A DNA stretch of 64,000 bases, from the NCBI GenBank assembly GCA_037200045.1, contig JBBCHM010000002.1, positions 248,001-312,000 of the forward strand, in the 5' to 3' direction. Position 1 is the first letter of the stretch; the number at the start of each line of letters is the position of its first letter. A program made the translations under genes and the position numbers. The DNA comes from Rhizomicrobium sp. Lineage in GTDB: Bacteria; Pseudomonadota; Alphaproteobacteria; Micropepsales; Micropepsaceae. This document shows positions 1-12,183 of the stretch, piece after piece. The notes under the pieces were generated by a model that worked only from the letters and a program-made list of their open reading frames with translations, was not told where the DNA came from and made no database searches.

Positions 1-3050
<3,050 letters not shown>

Positions 3051-3054
<4 letters not shown>

Positions 3055-4259
3055 ATTCGGGTTTCCTGAATTGTGCCGAGAAGGCGAGCAACCGACCGTG
3101 CAATCATCAGCTGCTCGTCAGTGCGGATGACACGAACTTTCACCCGTCCGCCATTCGATGAAATGAGTGGCGCATTGTGTGCATTGAGCGTCTGATCAAG
3201 ATCAATTCCGAGAAATTCGAGCCCATCGACGATCCGGGAGCGCACGGCCGGGGCGTTCTCGCCGATACCACCCGCGAACACCAAGATGTCGACGCCGCCC
3301 AATGCCGCCGCGAACGCGCCAATCCATTTCTTGACCTGATAGCAATACAAAGCAACGGCTTCCGCAGCCCGCACATCCTGTACCTCGCACTTCAGCAAGT
3401 CGTGCATGTCGGAACTGGTTTCGGATATCCCGAGCAGCCCGGATTCTAGATTGACCATCGTCTCGAAGCGCAGCGGACTCATTTGCTCGGTCCGCGCCAG
3501 ATACCCGATCAAGCCTGGATCGAGATCGCCGGATCGCGTCGCCATCGGGACGCCAGCCGTCGGCGTGAAGCTCATGCTTGTATCCTGGGACTTTCCGCCG
3601 TGCACCGCTGCCAGACTGGTGCCGCTGCCCAGATGCGCGAGGACGACGCGGCCCTGTGATGCCTCCATGCCATCCATCCGAGCCAGCTTCTCCATAAGGA
3701 ACGCGTAAGACAGCCCGTGAAATCCATAACGCCGCACGCCTTGCGCTTCATAGCGGCGGGGGATCGGTAGCAATCGGGCGACACGCGGCAGGTCGTGATG
3801 AAATTCCGTGTCGAAGCATGCGACCTGGGGTACGCTGGCGAACTGCCGCTGAAATACCTCGGCCAACAGAAGCTCTTCGGGCATATGTTCCGGATCTAGC
3901 GGGCTCAACCGCCGTAACTCCACGATCACGTCAGGCGTGATGCGCTCCGGCTTGAAGTATTTCGGGCCACCATGCACGACACGATGGCCGACCGCGACCA
4001 AACTCTCGCGCCCGACGCGTTCTTCGATCCAATCGACGAGGGCGGCGGCGGCGGCTCTGTGGTCCGGTACGGAAACTGGACACGAGATATTGTCTGCCGG
4101 GTTCGCACCCGCCACGCGTAAAGCCGCATCCGGTAGCCCAATACGCTCGATCGCGCCTTCCAAAATCCGACGGAGTGGGTCAGCAGCCTCGAACAGCGCG
4201 AATTTGATGCTCGAGGAGCCGCCATTGACGGACAGAATACAGGAGCTAGCCGATTGCAC
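3051..4259 (-). CDS. ackA: Acetate kinase
   Basis: This enzyme transfers phosphate from acetyl-phosphate to ADP, giving acetate and ATP. Family motifs are clear: [14 protein letters not shown] near the N-terminus, GHRVVHGG around residue 90, [16 protein letters not shown] around 205 and the [18 protein letters not shown] segment after it. I chose the GTG at 4259 (402 aa). It has an AAAGGGGG-type ribosome-binding site just upstream and places the first beta strand at the expected position; a longer ORF to 4427 adds about 56 residues of non-homologous sequence. The gene overlaps the upstream HAD gene by 14 nt and the downstream xfp by 4 nt. Together with xfp it forms a phosphoketolase-acetate ATP-generating shunt. 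Confidence 0.95.
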
Positions 4260-4929
4260 CGGTGCCCCCTTTACAAGCCTGCAATGCAAAAGAGACCAGT
4301 CTCGCGCGCGTGGATTCAAAGTCGGTATGTAGGATGCTTCGGATTCCCAAGTCCTCCGCGATCTGCGTGAACATCGGCGTATTCTCGATATAGACAACCC
4401 TGCGCGCGGGCACCTGGGCGACGTCAAGTGCCAGCCGAAAAATTTCTATGTCCGGCTTTAGGAGATGGGCGAAGCAGGACGAAATGAAGAAATCGACAAA
4501 TCCGTCCAGCCTGAATTTTCGAATACGATAGGCATTCAGCTCGCGCCCCTCATTGCTGAGAACGGCTATTTTCAATTTGTGCCGAGCCTTGAGCTGAGCA
4601 ACCAGTTCGATCATCGCGGGATATGGCTTCGATTGCGCAAACATGAACCGCCGGAACTGGGCCCGGGTAAACGGCCGCGGCTCGTGGAAAACAGCTCGGC
4701 TCAGATACTCGTCGAGCGTAAGTTTTCCCAACTGGTATGTGTTCCATGTCAGTTGATGGCGATCCTCGAACCCGATCCGCTCCAGCTTGAAGTGAAGCGC
4801 CGCCCGCTTGCGAGCATGGCGGTCCCACCCGTCGGTAAGCAGCACGCCGCCAATGTCCAAAAACAAGCAGGTGATTGACCCCGCCCTTCGCACCGCTTCG
4901 CCCTTTGTCGATGGTATTGTCGCCGTCAT
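4246..4929 (-). CDS. HAD-superfamily hydrolase (subfamily IA)
   Basis: This 227-residue phosphatase-like protein has the HAD motifs in order: FLDIGGVL (motif I, nucleophile Asp, residues about 24-31), VLSNEGRE (motif II), KPDIEIF (motif III Lys) and YIENTPMF (motif IV position). In motif IV the usual acidic pair is replaced by Glu-Asn, which may lower or alter metal binding. It is the first gene of the HAD-ackA-xfp-atpD operon and overlaps ackA by 14 nt. HAD proteins are frequent partners of phosphoketolase clusters, but the substrate cannot be read from sequence. A sugar phosphate is a reasonable guess only. Bases 4930-5206 upstream hold no convincing gene. Confidence 0.85.
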   Translation of the reverse strand: MTATIPSTKGEAVRRAGSITCLFLDIGGVLLTDGWDRHARKRAALHFKLERIGFEDRHQLTWNTYQLGKLTLDEYLSRAVFHEPRPFTRAQFRRFMFAQSKPYPAMIELVAQLKARHKLKIAVLSNEGRELNAYRIRKFRLDGFVDFFISSCFAHLLKPDIEIFRLALDVAQVPARRVVYIENTPMFTQIAEDLGIRSILHTDFESTRARLVSFALQACKGGTGAIG

Positions 4930-5206
4930 CGGCCGCGCGCGCCCTCGAGAGTGCGGTATCCCAAGGACACCTGGCCTCGATGACCACCTTGAGAGCTTTT
5001 GTCGTGGCGTGAACTGTCGGTTGCTGTGCCGCCAGATGGGTGCGGCCGATCAACATTCAGGTCGTCTTATCGAGAGTCGCTGTGGAAACGGACAGTAAGC
5101 GGCGAAGTTCCGAAGCCGACGATTGTGCCGCAGGGTAAAGAGGCTTGGCGAGCTTACAAATGAGTCATGACACAGGCGGTTTTGTTCAATCCCGCCCAAA
5201 TTGAGT

Positions 5207-6543
5207 TCATCGCCGCTCGCTCGGCAAGACCGTCGCGTCCTCGGCCAGCCATCCGCCACCAAACCCAGCCTGCTGCAGCCCTTTTCGGACATAAGGACAG
5301 CCGCGCATCAATCGCCAGGGCGATCCGGTGCGATAATTCTCGATCATCAATACTATTGGGCCTTGGTTGAGCCCGAAATGCCTTGGTGAAATCCACCAAC
5401 CGCCCGGATCGCCAGACCTTGCTCGGTGTGTCGGATTAAACGACGCCTTGAAGCCATAGCTGCCGGCGTCCTTCAGCTTGGCTTCGTTAATGAAGAGGTC
5501 GACTGCCGGGAGCACGATCTCCGGCGCGAATGGTAAGGAGGCGAGCACCGCCCAAGGCGCGATCATGCCATCGTCTGGTCCATAGGGAACGCCGCGTCCG
5601 AGGTAATCGAAGAACTCCCGTTCGACGCCGTCCAATTTGAGTGTTTCGGGACCAGGCCCGTCGCTTGCGGTGATCCCCCAGCAGTGCTCCCCATAGCCGG
5701 CGAACTTGCGGGGATTTTCAATGGCATACCGCTGCTGCACGTAGATGGCGCGCCGGCTGTTTTCGAAATAGTCGATTCCCTTGGCCCGCATGAAGGCGTC
5801 CTGGATGCCCCGGAAGTCGATCCAGACGTGCGACAGCTGGTGCGTGAACTAGGGCCCTGCATAGCGTAGTCGTATCCGTAACAGTGCTCCCATCGATAGG
5901 TGGAGAGCCACGCGTCGTAGCTGTTTGGTGACAAAGGATGCGTGGGGGAGCCCAGCCCAAGGACATATAGCAACAACGCTTCGTCATAGCCCTCCCATCG
6001 ATACGGGATGAACCCGCTTTTGGGCCGCCATCCATGAGTCACAGTTTCTTTTCCGTTCTGCGCCCAAGCCCAATCGCATCGCCGGTAGAGCGCGTCGGCG
6101 AGATCACGGATTTCCCGTTCCTCGGCCATCTCGGAGTCGAAATAGGCTGCGGCTGTCAGCGCGCCGGCCAGCAGGAACGCCGTATCGACCGTCGACAGTT
6201 CGCAGTTCCACATGCGCCGGCCGGTCTGCATGTCGAGGAAATGATAATAGAACCCGCGATAGCCCGTGACGTCCGACTCCTGCCCCTGCGGACTGTTCGA
6301 GAAGAAGCGCAGCGTCGTCAGCGTTCGCGCCACCGCGGCGCTGCGTGTCCAAAAACCGCGGTCGACTCCGACCGGATAGCTGGCAAGGGCCAATCCCGTC
6401 GCAGCAATGCTGGCGGGCGAGCCGGCCTCCGTCTTGTCGATGATTAGGCCGTTGGCGGGGTTCGCCTCACGAACAAAATACTCGAATATCTCGCGCTGCA
6501 GCGTGTCTAGTCCGGCTTGGGAGATCGGTTGTGGGGCACTCAT
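5207..6543 (-). pseudogene. Glucoamylase-family protein, frameshifted
   Basis: Two overlapping frames together encode one protein of the bacterial glucoamylase-like family (PF10091 type). The N-terminal part (start ATG 6543) has GYRGFYYHFLDM, ELSTVDTAFLLAG and a GFIPYRWEGYDEALLLYVLGLGSP block. The C-terminal part has IDYFENSRRA, GITASDGPG, the MIAPWAVLASLPFAPEIV segment and HFGLNQGPIVLMIENYR. The reading frame breaks around 5,845-5,860, just after YGYDYAMQGP. There the expected frame runs into TAG followed by FTHQLSHVWIDFRG, which lines up with the family. So one base is missing and a nonsense codon may be present. Either the gene is dead or the assembly has an error. Function would be polysaccharide or beta-glucan oligosaccharide processing; unproven. 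Confidence 0.8.
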
Positions 6544-6821
6544 GACCGGGACCGTATCGGAATGAGACGGGAAGATCACCAAATGTGCGTGTGCCGAGAA
6601 AATCGCGGCGCGGCATTCGCGTGGAAGCGAAGTAATGCGGCGCCGAGAAACTTTGTTCCCCGCCGGGCATTCTCCTACGGAGTGGTTCACTGCATGCGGT
6701 CGCTCCGCAATCGCCGCTGTCATGATCTTTCGGCGCCGCACAAAGCGCGCAATCGCCCGGTCATGAAGCAAGTGGAGGAACCGCGACCCTACCTGTGTCG
6801 CATCGAACCGAGGATATCGAG

Positions 6822-7604
6822 ATGTTGAGGCGTGAATCGGAAATTAGCGGCTATGCCATTCATGCCAGCGACGGCCTCATCGGTACTGTCAGCGACTTCC
6901 TGTTTGACGACGCCACTTGGCTGGTTCGCTGGCTGGTGATCGATACCGGCAATTGGCTTCCCGGCCATCGAGTCTTGCTTCCTCCGAGCGCCTTGGCAGA
7001 CGTCAGCCATATCGGACGCCAGTTCTCAGTGAGGTTGACCAAGCAGCAGGTCCAAGAGTGTCCCGACGTCGAGACCGACAGACCGGTGTCGCGGCAGTCG
7101 GAAGCCAGCATCTACGACTACTACGGCTGGTCTCCCTATTGGGGCAGCGGCTCCTTTATGGGGATGGTTGGCTATGGAGGCGGCTATCTGCCCGGCACGG
7201 CGCCGCCGTCCCCGGAATTGATGCAAAGAGAAAAAGCAATCGACGATGACCGGCGAAGCCAGGACGATCCTGCCCTGCGCAGCGCGACTGAGGTCACCGG
7301 TTATCATATTCTCGCCAGCGACGGCGAGATCGGGCATGTCGAGGATTTCCTCGTCGAGGACGATGACTGGAGTATTCATTACCTCGTCGTCGATACGAAG
7401 AACTGGTGGCCAGGCAAGAAGGTGCTCGTCTCGCCGATGTCGGTGCGAAAGATCGAATGGGCCGATAGGCGTGTGAACCTCGGCGCCGATCGCCAGAAGG
7501 TCAAGGACAGCCCGGCATACGATCCGTCGACGACGGTCGATCCGCTTTATGAAAAGACTTTCCACGAACACTATGGCGATCTGCGATTGCAGAAAGCATC
7601 TTAG
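6822..7604 (+). CDS. Double PRC-barrel domain protein
   Basis: This 260-residue protein has two PRC-barrel repeats. The first is about residues 8-75 (SGYAIHASDGLIGTVSDFLFDD...VRWLVIDTGNWLPGHRVLLPP). The second is about 155-225 (TGYHILASDGEIGHVEDFLVEDDDWSIHYLVVDTKNWWPGKKVLVSP). A Gly/Tyr/Trp-rich linker joins them. PRC barrels occur in photosynthetic reaction centre H subunits, RimM and many stress-related soluble proteins. There is no signal peptide, so it is probably cytoplasmic. I preferred the ATG at 6822, preceded by GAGG with 8-nt spacing, over the upstream GTG at 6795. It is followed by two tiny membrane proteins and pgm on the same strand. Bases 6544-6821 upstream form the divergent promoter region. 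Confidence 0.85.
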   Translation: MLRRESEISGYAIHASDGLIGTVSDFLFDDATWLVRWLVIDTGNWLPGHRVLLPPSALADVSHIGRQFSVRLTKQQVQECPDVETDRPVSRQSEASIYDYYGWSPYWGSGSFMGMVGYGGGYLPGTAPPSPELMQREKAIDDDRRSQDDPALRSATEVTGYHILASDGEIGHVEDFLVEDDDWSIHYLVVDTKNWWPGKKVLVSPMSVRKIEWADRRVNLGADRQKVKDSPAYDPSTTVDPLYEKTFHEHYGDLRLQKAS

Positions 7605-7671
7605 GCGGCGGCAGGTGCCGCAATCCGTATCCGGAAGAGACGCACACAATTTCGAAGTTGAGGAATATCAA

Positions 7672-7908
7672 ATGATTCATGGCGGTTTGAACGATTGGTT
7701 CTTCGGTTGGGGCTGGTTTATCTGGCTCGGTTTCATTTTTCTGATGTTCTCGAATATCGGAAATTGGGGCTACACATACCGCGCGCATCGAAAATACGAC
7801 GGGCAACCTCGCAAGGAAGCGCGTGATATCCTCAACGAACGGTATGCCCGCGGAGAAATAACACGAGAACAGTTCGGTCAGTTGAAAGCCGACATTGCGG
7901 GTATCTGA
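7672..7908 (+). CDS. Small SHOCT-domain membrane protein
   Basis: This 78-residue protein has one strongly hydrophobic, aromatic-rich N-terminal segment (about residues 9-28, WFFGWGWFIWLGFIFLMF). The C-terminal SHOCT module carries KEARDILNERYARGEITREQFGQLKADI. SHOCT (short C-terminal) modules often sit at the end of small membrane or stress proteins and are thought to mediate oligomerisation. ATG 7672 has a good GAGGA ribosome-binding site 7 nt upstream. It lies 67 bp after the PRC-barrel gene and is probably co-transcribed. Specific role unknown. Confidence 0.85.
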   Translation: MIHGGLNDWFFGWGWFIWLGFIFLMFSNIGNWGYTYRAHRKYDGQPRKEARDILNERYARGEITREQFGQLKADIAGI

Positions 7909-7957
7909 AGGTGATGACGAAACTGCGATACGCGTTCCAAAATCAGACGGTCGGCGC

Positions 7958-8119
7958 ATGAACGCGCATAGCCATCATGGGGATGCACCAAAGCCTGCGC
8001 ATCGGCGCGACTGGCGGCGCATACATCATTCGCCGCTGTTTTGGGTTGGGCTTATTCTCTGTCTGGGTGCGATCACGATCTACGTGTTGACCGAAGACCT
8101 TTCATGGCGGCCATTTTGA
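7958..8119 (+). CDS. Tiny single-pass membrane protein, unknown function
   Basis: This 53-residue protein starts at ATG 7958. It has a basic, His-rich N-terminus (MNAHSHHGDAPKPAHRRDWR), then one membrane segment (FWVGLILCLGAITIYVLT) and a short tail. An alternative TTG start at 7895 would add 21 residues. It sits between the SHOCT protein and pgm, 13 bp before the pgm start, so it is likely in the same transcript. No family recognised. The His-rich N-terminus might bind metal, which is speculation. Confidence 0.6.
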   Translation: MNAHSHHGDAPKPAHRRDWRRIHHSPLFWVGLILCLGAITIYVLTEDLSWRPF

Positions 8120-8132
8120 CGCGGAGCAGGAC

Positions 8133-9779
8133 ATGTCGGAGAATATCAGTCCACTCGCCGGCAAGTCGGTCCCGGCCTCGCTGCTGACCAACATCCCCCG
8201 ACTGGTCACCGCCTATTACACGCTGGTACCAGACCCGGGCATCAAATCCCAGCGCGTTGCCTTTGGCACGTCGGGACACCGCGGCTCGGCATTCGCCGCA
8301 GCCTTCAACGAGACTCACATTCTGGCAATTGCGCAAGCGGTTTGCCTGTACCGCCGCCATGCCGGCATCGATGGACCGCTGTTCCTGGGAATGGACACCC
8401 ACGCCCTGTCGGAGCCCGCCTTCGCCAGCGCCATCGAAGTGCTCGCGGCAAACGGCGTGGAGACGATGATCGATCAGCACGACGGCTACACGCCGACGCC
8501 TGTCATCAGCCACGCCATCCTCACCTACAATCGAGGCCGCAAGACGGGACTGGCGGACGGAATCGTCATCAGCCCTTCCCACAATCCGCCCGACGAAGGT
8601 GGCTTCAAATACAATCCCGCCAATGGCGGACCGGCCGATATCGACATCACGAGCTGGATCGAGAAGCGCGCCAACGAATTCCTCGTCGGCAAGCTTGCCG
8701 GCGTGCAACGCATCCCCTATCCGCGCGCGCGCCAGATGGCCTTCGTTCACGCCCATGACTACATCGCGCCCTACGTCGCCGATCTTGCCAATGTGGTGGA
8801 CATGGAAGCGATCCGTTCGGCAGGTGTGCGTATAGGCATCGATCCCTTGGGAGGGGCCGCCGTTCATTATTGGCAACCCATCATCGAGCGTTACAAAATT
8901 GCCGCGACAGTTGTGAATGATGCCGTCGATCCGACATTCCGCTTCATGACCGTCGACTGGGACGGAAAAGTCCGGATGGATTGCTCGTCGCCCTATGCCA
9001 TGACGCGGCTGGTTGCGATGGGCGACAAGTTCGATATCTCTTTCGCCAATGACACGGATGCGGACCGCCATGGCATCGTCTGTCCATCAAGCGGACTAAT
9101 GAATCCGAATTTCTACCTCGCAGCGGCGATTTTCTATCTGTATGCCAATCGCCCGGGCTGGCGCGGCGACAGTGCGGTCGGCAAGACGGCGGTCTCCAGC
9201 GCGATGATCGATCGCGTCGCGGCAAAGCTCGGGCGCAAGCTCATCGAGGTGCCGGTCGGATTCAAATGGTTCAGTGCCGGCTTGCTCGATGGATCGCTGG
9301 GCTTCGGCGGCGAGGAGAGTGCCGGCGCCTCTTTTTTGCGGCGAGACGGATCGGTCTGGACGACGGACAAGGATGGACTGATCATGGGCCTGCTGGCCGC
9401 CGAGATCACCGCGCGAAGTGGCCACGATCCCAACCGATTCTATAACTCCGCAACTCTTGATCTCGGAAATGCCTTGTATCAGAGGATCGATGCACCGGCT
9501 TCGGCCGAACAGAAGGCTCGGCTTGCAAAGATCACTCCCGAGCAGTTCGTCGCGAAAGAACTCGCCGGCGAGGCGATAACGGCAAAACTGACGCGGGCGC
9601 CTGGTAACAACCAGCCACTCGGCGGAATCAAGGTGGTGGCGAATAGCGGATGGTTCGCGGCGCGGCCGTCAGGAACCGAGGACGTCTACAAGATTTATGC
9701 GGAAAGCTTCCGCAGCAAAGACCATCTGAAACAAGTTCAGCACGACGCCCAGGTCGTTATTGGTGACTTATTTTGCTGA
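8133..9779 (+). CDS. pgm: Phosphoglucomutase (alpha-D-glucose phosphate-specific)
   Basis: This 548-residue cytoplasmic enzyme interconverts glucose-1-phosphate and glucose-6-phosphate. Family landmarks are FGTSGHRGSAFAAAFNETHI near residue 46, the phosphoserine loop VISPSHNPPDEGGFKYNPANGGPAD near 145, the Mg2+ site FANDTDADRHG near 305, the sugar-binding GGEESAGASFLRRDG near 395 and the phosphate-binding ARPSGTEDVYKIYAESF near the C-terminus. Length is normal (about 545). It fits the glucan theme of the neighbouring, now broken, glucoamylase gene and feeds hexose phosphate toward the phosphoketolase shunt. An IS element begins 24 bp after the stop. Confidence 0.96.
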   Translation: MSENISPLAGKSVPASLLTNIPRLVTAYYTLVPDPGIKSQRVAFGTSGHRGSAFAAAFNETHILAIAQAVCLYRRHAGIDGPLFLGMDTHALSEPAFASAIEVLAANGVETMIDQHDGYTPTPVISHAILTYNRGRKTGLADGIVISPSHNPPDEGGFKYNPANGGPADIDITSWIEKRANEFLVGKLAGVQRIPYPRARQMAFVHAHDYIAPYVADLANVVDMEAIRSAGVRIGIDPLGGAAVHYWQPIIERYKIAATVVNDAVDPTFRFMTVDWDGKVRMDCSSPYAMTRLVAMGDKFDISFANDTDADRHGIVCPSSGLMNPNFYLAAAIFYLYANRPGWRGDSAVGKTAVSSAMIDRVAAKLGRKLIEVPVGFKWFSAGLLDGSLGFGGEESAGASFLRRDGSVWTTDKDGLIMGLLAAEITARSGHDPNRFYNSATLDLGNALYQRIDAPASAEQKARLAKITPEQFVAKELAGEAITAKLTRAPGNNQPLGGIKVVANSGWFAARPSGTEDVYKIYAESFRSKDHLKQVQHDAQVVIGDLFC

Positions 9780-9803
9780 CGTTGTAAGCGGATTCAATGT
9801 TAA

Positions 9804-10753
9804 GAGCCAATCCAGGAAGTTATTGAATCGAGGGAATCGGTTGTGATTCTGTGACGGTGCCTGATTCGGAAGGAGGCACCAGATGTGGAAGCCGGAGCAT
9901 CGCCGGGCGGCGGCGCTGGTTGGATTGCGGTATCCCAACGATTTGACGGATGCGGAGTGGGCGTTGATCGCGCCGCTGATTCCGCCCGCCAAGCGCGGCG
10001 GCCGTCGGCGCGAGATCGATGTTCGTGAAGTTCTGAACGCGATCTTCTATGTGCTCTCGACCGGTTGCCAGTGGAAGGCGCTGCCCAAAGACCTGCCGCC
10101 GAAGAGCACGGCGCATTTCTATTTCATGCTGTGGGATTGGGACGGCACGCTGGAGCGCATCCACCATGCGCTCTATGTGGCGGTGCGCGAGAAGGAAGGC
10201 CGCGAGGCCAGCCCGACCGCGGCCATCATCGACAGCCAGAGCGCCAAGGCGGCTCAAAAAGGGGCAAAAGCCTCGATCCGCAGGGCTTCGATGCGGGCAA
10301 GAAGGTTACGGGCCGCAAGCGCCACATCCTTGTCGACACGCTCGGTCTGTTGCTGAGCGTTGCCGTTCATTCCGCCGGCATCCAGGACCGCGACGGCGCG
10401 GCGCTGGTGCTCGACAAACGGACGCGGGCGCTGTTTCCCTTCATCGAGCGCATCTACGCCGATGGCGGTTATCGGGGGCCACGCGTTCGCGCCGCTGCCG
10501 CAAGAACCGGCACGTGGAAGATCGAGATCGTCAAACGATCCGACATCGCAAAGGGCTTCGTTGTCTTGCCCAAACGATGGGTGGTCGAGAGAACCTTCGC
10601 CTGGATCAGCCGCAATCGACGCCTTTGCCGCGACTTCGAACGCTATGCAAACACCGTCGCGGCCTTCATCCGTCTCGCCATGGTCCGCATCATGCTCCGG
10701 CGCCTCACAAAGCCAAATCCCTCAACATGAATCCAAACTTCGTGGATCGGCTC
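9804..10753 (+). mobile_element. IS5-family insertion sequence, 950 bp
   Basis: The left end reads GAGCCAATCCAGGAAGTT and the right end is its imperfect inverse (AACTTCGTGGATCGGCTC), giving terminal inverted repeats of about 18 bp with two mismatches. Both sides are flanked by TAA, consistent with a short target duplication. Inside is a two-frame DDE transposase. The element lies directly downstream of pgm, between it and the first tRNA remnant. Confidence 0.85.
9883..10730 (+). CDS. IS5-family transposase, two frames joined by probable -1 frameshift
   Basis: Frame one (from ATG 9883) encodes the N-terminal half, with YPNDLTDAEWALIAPLIPP, the DUF4096-like region and the first catalytic Asp in AAIIDSQSAK. 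Translation must then move back one base, near the A5G4 run at 10,255-10,263. It continues as DAGKKVTGRKRHILVDTLGL, YADGGYRGP (second Asp) and WVVERTFAWISRNRRL (catalytic Glu region), ending at 10,730. The joined product would be about 282 aa, normal for the family. Frame switching at an A/G run is known for several IS5-family groups, so this is probably programmed rather than decay. Confidence 0.85.
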
Positions 10754-10864
10754 TAAGAAGCGACGTCGGGCGCATGTATTGAGCAGCCCTGTAAAAGTCT
10801 TCGTTGGGCCGATAGCGGACGTGTGTCGCCACATAAGGTCCAAAACACCACGAATTGTGATTGC

Positions 10865-10908
10865 GGTGGGCCCGGCTGGATTCGAACCAGCGACCAGACC
10901 GTTATGAG
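10865..10908 (-). other. tRNA(CAU) 3'-half remnant, att-like site A
   Basis: On the minus strand this 44-nt stretch reads as anticodon loop CTCATAA, the 3' side of the anticodon stem, variable loop, a perfect T-arm (GCTGG-TTCGAAT-CCAGC) and the acceptor 3' strand CCGGGCCCACC. The 5' half of a tRNA is absent: the bases before the loop do not pair with the stem. It shares layout and flanking similarity (GAGGAAAAC, TTTTCGTTC) with the remnant at 27,596-27,640. That is typical of an integration site formed in a tRNA gene. The rest of the gap 10,754-11,092 holds no other recognisable gene. Confidence 0.6.
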
Positions 10909-11092
10909 TGGACACTTCAGAAGAGGAAAACCGCGGAAATCCTAGCGTTTTCGTTCAGTCGCGCGTTGAGTTTGCTTCACTACAGTTTCAAAGACTTAGC
11001 CGAATTTATGTGGCACATGCGTGACACGATTTTTCAGCGATGTCACCGAGCAATTGCGGCTGGCGGACGTAGCCGCGAGACGCACTTGTCTT

Positions 11093-11980
11093 CTAAACGA
11101 GCTCCCTGGTCCGGGCAATCTTCTTCATGAAGGAGACGAACCGTCCAACGACGGAATCCTCCTTCTCGGCCACCCATACGAGTTCGACCTCCAGATGGGC
11201 GTTCTCCTCCGCGATTGGCCGGAAGACCAATCCCGGAATCCGAACCTGAGCCTGCGCGCCGGTCACAAGGGTGACGCCGAAGCCGGCCGCCACCAGGCCG
11301 AGGACGGACTGTTTGGAGGCAGCATGACTTGAATACCGCACCCCGCTGCCCAAAAAGGTCGAATAGAACTCCCGCGCGGTCTGGCTTTCCTCCCAACCCT
11401 GGACAAGAGACGTTTCCCCACGAAGGTCTTCCCATGTCAGCTCGCGATGCCGGGCGAGCCGATGCCCCTTCGGAAGGGCCGCGAGGATCTGTTCCCGATA
11501 GAGGGGCTCGGCGACCGCGCGCGGCTATAGCGTGTGTTTGGTCATGAACGCGACATCCAGCCGGCCATCTTCCATCCCGATCATGATGTCGCGCTCGTTC
11601 AGCTCGAATAGTCTCAGCTCGACCTCGGGAAAGCTCTGGCGCCACTCCGTCAGCAGACCCTGGACCGGCTCTCCCACCGACGGCAGACGGATACCAAGGC
11701 GAATCTCGCCACCCGCGCCCAGGGCGGCAGCCATGCCGATTTCTTTCAGAGTTACCAGGTCGGCCAGCAGGCGCCGGGCACGGGTCAGAACCGCCGCCCC
11801 ACCGCGGGTCACCCGCAATCCGTTGTGACCACGCTCGAAGACCGTCAGTCCCAACTCGTCTTCGACACGTTGCACCCTTCGGCTAAGGGAAGCTGTTTCG
11901 ATCCCGAGTTCGACGGCGGCGCGCCGAAGCTTTCCCTTCTCCGCAGAGACCAGGAGGTATCGGAGCGCTTAAAAATCGAT
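11093..11980 (-). pseudogene. LysR-type transcriptional regulator, two nonsense codons
   Basis: One continuous frame encodes a LysR protein. The winged helix-turn-helix is ALRYLLVSAEKGKLRRAAVELGIETASLSRRVQRVEDELGLTVFERG. An effector-binding domain with LGIRLPSVGEP, LVQGWEESQTAREFY and LGLVAAGFGVTLVTG follows. The frame is broken by TAA at about 11,970, immediately before the first helix (family pattern Met-Asp-x-Lys-Ala-Leu; here Ile-Asp-Phe-stop-Ala-Leu). It is broken again by TAG at about 11,525 in the middle of the effector domain. No start codon precedes the HTH after the first stop. It stands divergent to the giant exoprotein gene and may once have controlled it. Confidence 0.85.
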
Positions 11981-12162
11981 CGTGCTGTGTCGCATGGCCC
12001 CATCCGACTGACTGACACGCGCGTCGCGCACTTAATCTTCGCCGGCACATCGTCAATGGAGGGCCGCAAATTCCGATAGGCGTAAGCAACAACTGCCCGC
12101 CGGGGGCACGCTAACCGAAAAATGATTTCTCTAACCTGTTCGGATCGTTTCTGTCTTTTTAG

Positions 12163-12183
12163 CTCTACAAAATGATTGTAGAG
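12163..12183. promoter_or_regulatory. Perfect 8-bp inverted repeat upstream of tpsA
   Basis: CTCTACAA and TTGTAGAG are separated by AATGA. The repeat sits in the AT-richer gap between the LysR pseudogene and the exoprotein gene, just ahead of its open reading frame. It could be an operator for a dimeric regulator or the stem of a short 5' UTR hairpin. No T-run follows, so it does not look like an intrinsic terminator. Confidence 0.5.

Noticed and set aside
10865..10908. Intact tRNA gene
   Set aside because: Only the 3' half is present and the anticodon stem cannot form. The same holds for 27,596-27,640.
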